From Treponema sp. (GTDB lineage: Bacteria; Spirochaetota; Spirochaetia; Treponematales; Treponemataceae), in the NCBI GenBank assembly GCA_024402595.1, contig JAKSTL010000008.1, positions 1-55,218 of the forward strand: a stretch of 55,218 nt of DNA. The letters are read 5' to 3'. Positions 53,419-55,218 of this stretch are shown one piece after another. How positions within the stretch are numbered: position 1 is the stretch's first letter; each line of letters starts with the position of its first letter. A program made the position numbers and the translations under genes. The notes beneath the pieces were generated by a model. That model made no database searches. It had not been told where the DNA came from and saw only the letters and a program-made list of their open reading frames with translations.

Positions 53419-53434
53419 CTACTAAATATAGTGT
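53419..53434 (+). promoter_or_regulatory. NrdR box 1 upstream of the glycyl-radical/glutaredoxin gene
   Basis: CTACTAAATATAGTGT matches 13 of 16 positions of ACACTATATATAGTGT. It lies just upstream of the -35 box and 43 bases (centre to centre) from box 2. Confidence 0.75.
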
Positions 53435-53442
53435 TTGTTACC

Positions 53443-53471
53443 TTGACAAAATGGAACTATAACACTATATT
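53443..53471 (+). promoter_or_regulatory. Promoter of the glycyl-radical/glutaredoxin gene
   Basis: Perfect TTGACA (53443-53448), 17-base spacer, TATATT (53466-53471). It lies after the nrdD stop, so the small gene can be transcribed independently of nrdD. The -10 lies inside NrdR box 2. Confidence 0.85.
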
Positions 53472-53477
53472 TAGTGT
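53462..53477 (+). promoter_or_regulatory. NrdR box 2 upstream of the glycyl-radical/glutaredoxin gene
   Basis: ACACTATATTTAGTGT matches 15 of 16 consensus positions and covers the -10 box, the best NrdR site in the window. Confidence 0.85.
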
Positions 53478-53564
53478 ACATCCTGTTTACAGGAAAAGTT
53501 GATGGCAACAGAAAAAATATAAAATAATAACGAAAATAACAATGAAAAAGGGAGGATTTTAAAA

Positions 53565-54110
53565 ATGGAAAATATGGCAAAAAGAACTCTTGCAGATGTA
53601 GAAAGAGAAATTGCAGAGACAAAGATGGAATTGGCTGATGTTCACGGAACAGAAACAGAAGTTTATGCCCGTATCGTTGGTTACTATAGAGCTGTAAAAC
53701 ATTGGAATAAAGGAAAGCGTGACGAATTCGATCAGAGAAAAATGTTTTCTTTAGACGCCAGCAAAGATGTTGATATAACTGCTGTTTATGAAGCTGAAAA
53801 ACCAGTTGTTGAAAGTGTAAAAGAAGCAGACAGTACAGCAAATCTTAAATCTGTTACTTACGAAATGTATACACGAAAAACTTGTCCAAACTGTCCTCCT
53901 GTAAAAGATTTTATGGCAAATGTAGAAATGCCAGGCCGTTCTATTGATGTAGATACAAAAGAAGGTTTAGCAGAAGCCGCAAAAAATGGTGTTTTCGCTT
54001 CTCCTACTGTAATTTTCTACAATGAAACTGGAATTGAAACAGCTCGCTGCCATAATGTAGAAGAGCTTGAAGCAGTATTCAGCAATGTTGCTGAAAAGGT
54101 AAACGCCTAA
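53565..54110 (+). CDS. Stand-alone glycyl-radical domain of class III reductase fused to a glutaredoxin-like domain
   Basis: 181 residues in three parts. Residues 5-27 are a charged helix (RTLADVEREIAETKMELADV). Residues 32-61 are a glycyl-radical segment: EVYARIVGYYRAVKHWNKGK, with the radical Gly predicted at 39, then RDEFDQRK; this equals the C-terminal end of ordinary NrdD proteins. After an acidic linker, residues 96-180 form a glutaredoxin/thioredoxin-like domain with CPNC at 107-110 and the cis-Pro in FASPTVIFYN. It likely docks on NrdD, stores the radical made by the NrdG-like activase, and reduces the active-site disulfide. GGAGG is 9 bases before the ATG. It is followed 4 bases later by the activase gene. 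Function is inferred; motifs are directly seen. Confidence 0.85.
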   Translation: MENMAKRTLADVEREIAETKMELADVHGTETEVYARIVGYYRAVKHWNKGKRDEFDQRKMFSLDASKDVDITAVYEAEKPVVESVKEADSTANLKSVTYEMYTRKTCPNCPPVKDFMANVEMPGRSIDVDTKEGLAEAAKNGVFASPTVIFYNETGIETARCHNVEELEAVFSNVAEKVNA

Positions 54111-54114
54111 TAAA

Positions 54115-54858
54115 ATGGCAGATTTGGCCTTAAATGAACCAGCTGGTGTTCTTGTGAAGACTACTTTGGTAGATTTTCCAGGAAGAGTAGCTGGTTCTTT
54201 TTTTCTAAAAGGTTGTAATTTACGATGTCCTTATTGTTACAATACAGGATTAGTTCTTAATAATGAACCTATAGAAAATCTTAATACGCTAGACGAATTA
54301 TTCTCTCATCTGGAAAAACGGCAAGGCATTTTAAGCGGTTTGGTAATCAGTGGTGGAGAACCTCTGTTGAATCCTAATACTTATGCAATTATTAAAAAAG
54401 GCAAGGAACTTGGTTATAAAATTAAACTTGATACTAACGGAACCTTTCCTGATAAATTGCAAAATCTTTTAAACGATGAACAATTAAGACCAGATTTTGT
54501 AGCGCTTGATGTAAAAACAGCTCCAGAACGATACAGTGAATTATTGGCTAACAAAAACAGCAATATATCCAAGGAATTGTATACAGAAGCAATTTTGAAA
54601 AGCATAAATATAGTTTCTTCCCTAGCCGCTGATTCAAGAGAGTATAGAACTGTTTTAGTGCCAGCATTAGTAGGAATAAAAGAAATTGAAATAATTGGAA
54701 AACTTTTGCCCTCAGATGCTTCCTGGCAGTTTGCACAATTCCGTAATGAAAATTGTCTTGATGCAGAGTTTAATAAAATCTCCCCTTATACAGATAGTGA
54801 AATAAAAGAACTTGTGGATTTTGCAAAATCTATGATAAAGGGTGCAGAATTACGATAA
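54115..54858 (+). CDS. nrdG: Radical-SAM activating protein of anaerobic ribonucleotide reductase (NrdG2 type)
   Basis: Installs the glycyl radical by cleaving S-adenosylmethionine. The 4Fe-4S motif CxxxCxxC is CNLRCPYC (Cys about 34, 38, 41), preceded by TTLVDFPGRVAGSFFLKGC, a pattern of the longer NrdG2 family (about 230-250 residues) rather than the short E. coli NrdG (154). VISGGEPLLN is the SAM-binding GGE motif. It begins 4 bases after the glycyl-radical/glutaredoxin gene, so both are made together from the NrdR-controlled promoter. Substrate is inferred to be Gly39 of that neighbour. Confidence 0.9.
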   Translation: MADLALNEPAGVLVKTTLVDFPGRVAGSFFLKGCNLRCPYCYNTGLVLNNEPIENLNTLDELFSHLEKRQGILSGLVISGGEPLLNPNTYAIIKKGKELGYKIKLDTNGTFPDKLQNLLNDEQLRPDFVALDVKTAPERYSELLANKNSNISKELYTEAILKSINIVSSLAADSREYRTVLVPALVGIKEIEIIGKLLPSDASWQFAQFRNENCLDAEFNKISPYTDSEIKELVDFAKSMIKGAELR

Positions 54859-54896
54859 TCTTTATAACTTTTTTTCTAATAAAACGGAAAGAGTTA

Positions 54897-54926
54897 TTGA
54901 CAAGCTTTGTAATAAAATGATAGTAT
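54897..54926 (+). promoter_or_regulatory. Promoter of tRNA-Met
   Basis: Perfect TTGACA (54897-54902), 18-base spacer and TAGTAT (54921-54926), 13 bases before the mature tRNA. Confidence 0.7.
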
Positions 54927-54939
54927 ATAAACATCAAAT

Positions 54940-55012
54940 GGCGATCTAGCTCAGTTGGTAGAGCACACGGCTCATATCCGTGCGGTCATTGGTTCAATCC
55001 CAATGGTCGCTA
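54940..55012 (+). tRNA. tRNA-Met (anticodon CAT)
   Basis: A 73-base cloverleaf: acceptor GGCGATC with GGTCGCT (two G-U pairs), D arm GCTC/GAGC, anticodon stem CACGG/CCGTG around loop CTCATAT, T arm ATTGG/CCAAT around TTCAATC, discriminator A. The 3-prime CCA is not encoded. The first pair is G-U, not the unpaired position of an initiator, and the anticodon stem lacks three G-C pairs in the initiator pattern, so it is elongator Met or, less likely, Ile with lysidine-modified CAT. Confidence 0.95.
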
Positions 55013-55014
55013 TT

Positions 55015-55049
55015 AAAAGAGAACTTGGTAACAGGTTCTCTTTTTTTTT
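55015..55049 (+). terminator. Rho-independent terminator after tRNA-Met
   Basis: AAAAGAGAAC (55015-55024) pairs with GTTCTCTTTT (55035-55044), loop of 10, followed by T residues. It may also serve the convergent minus-strand gene ending at 55073. Confidence 0.85.
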
Positions 55050-55072
55050 ATCGTAAAATGCAAACTACAACT

Positions 55073-55218
55073 CTAAAACCACTTTTTAATCTTTCTAAAA
55101 ACAATAAAACTTAAACCAGCACTAAGCATTTTGTCGGTAAGATTTTGAATGATGCCAGAAACGTTAATGCAAAAAACACGGTTTGGAACAGCAGTAAACA
55201 TTGCCTGTGCAACAACAT
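55073..55218 (-). CDS. C-terminal fragment of a membrane protein, family uncertain
   Basis: An open frame runs from the window edge to a TAG at 55073-55075, 48 codons. The peptide VVAQAMFTAVPNRVFCINVS and the following IIQNLTDKMLSAGLSFIVF suggest two membrane segments, with a Lys/Trp-rich end (RKIKKWF) as at the cytoplasmic end of a transporter. It recalls substrate-binding components of ECF transporters, but the fragment is too short to decide. Confidence 0.5.
   Translation of the reverse strand, partial: VVAQAMFTAVPNRVFCINVSGIIQNLTDKMLSAGLSFIVFRKIKKWF

Noticed and set aside
53405..53567. The missing end of NrdD as a sequencing frameshift or recent nonsense mutation
   Set aside because: 157 bases separate the stop from the next ATG and contain a consensus promoter, two operator sites and a GGAGG ribosome site, so this is an organised intergenic region rather than a broken gene.
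54940..55012. Initiator tRNA-Met
   Set aside because: The first acceptor pair is G-U rather than the initiator-type mismatch and the anticodon stem CACGG/CCGTG lacks the three consecutive G-C pairs of initiators.

Overview
The window looks like a chromosomal segment of a low-GC, anaerobic spirochaete, most likely a host- or rumen-associated Treponema. This rests on AT-rich coding and A/T-rich intergenic DNA, several lipoproteins plus an apolipoprotein N-acyltransferase (two-membrane envelope), oxygen-sensitive class III ribonucleotide reductase, and a tiny AURKAIP1/COX24-type ribosomal protein. This is inference from protein families; no 16S or phylogenetic marker was searched.

Layout. 1-2393: start of ileS (minus), an acyltransferase and a family 8 glycosyltransferase (plus). 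2550-10631 (minus): an apparent operon of an FGE-fold lipoprotein, an exported unknown, a YesM-type histidine kinase, a YesN-type AraC response regulator and a sugar-binding lipoprotein, with no permease. 10847-15113 (plus): thiI, a family 4 uracil-DNA glycosylase and priA. 15174-23160 (minus): rpoZ-miaA-small ribosomal protein, dxs-folP, then cdaA-cdaR-DUF2225-truA (c-di-AMP synthesis and tRNA pseudouridylation). 23208-25391 (minus): a serine hydrolase and a lipoprotein. 25835-28258 (plus): an FGGY sugar kinase and araD. 28441-32995 (plus): recO, pdp, recJ.

33046-37679 carries five copies of an approximately 143-bp element built from four consecutive hairpins (A-B-C-D). They lie around an M23 peptidase, an unknown membrane protein, ligA and trmB. 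Stem A differs between copies but stays paired, and each array begins just after a stop codon on the same strand. 38423-43587 holds spirochaete-type unknown proteins and dinB. 43590-48680 (minus) is a galactokinase-like GHMP kinase-surE-TPR-TPR/NHL/VWA operon; lnt diverges from it.

50737-54858 is the most striking locus: nrdR-nrdD, then a separate gene, then an NrdG2-type activase. The NrdD polypeptide ends after its Cys cluster in a charged helix and lacks the C-terminal glycyl-radical segment. That segment (RIVGY motif) sits at the N-terminus of the next protein, fused to a glutaredoxin-like CPNC domain. The small gene has its own promoter, overlapped by a pair of NrdR boxes with the same 43-bp spacing as the pair upstream of nrdR. 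This reads as a split class III reductase with the radical-bearing domain and the reductant on one small, separately transcribed subunit. A tRNA-Met(CAT) and the tail of a minus-strand membrane protein close the window.
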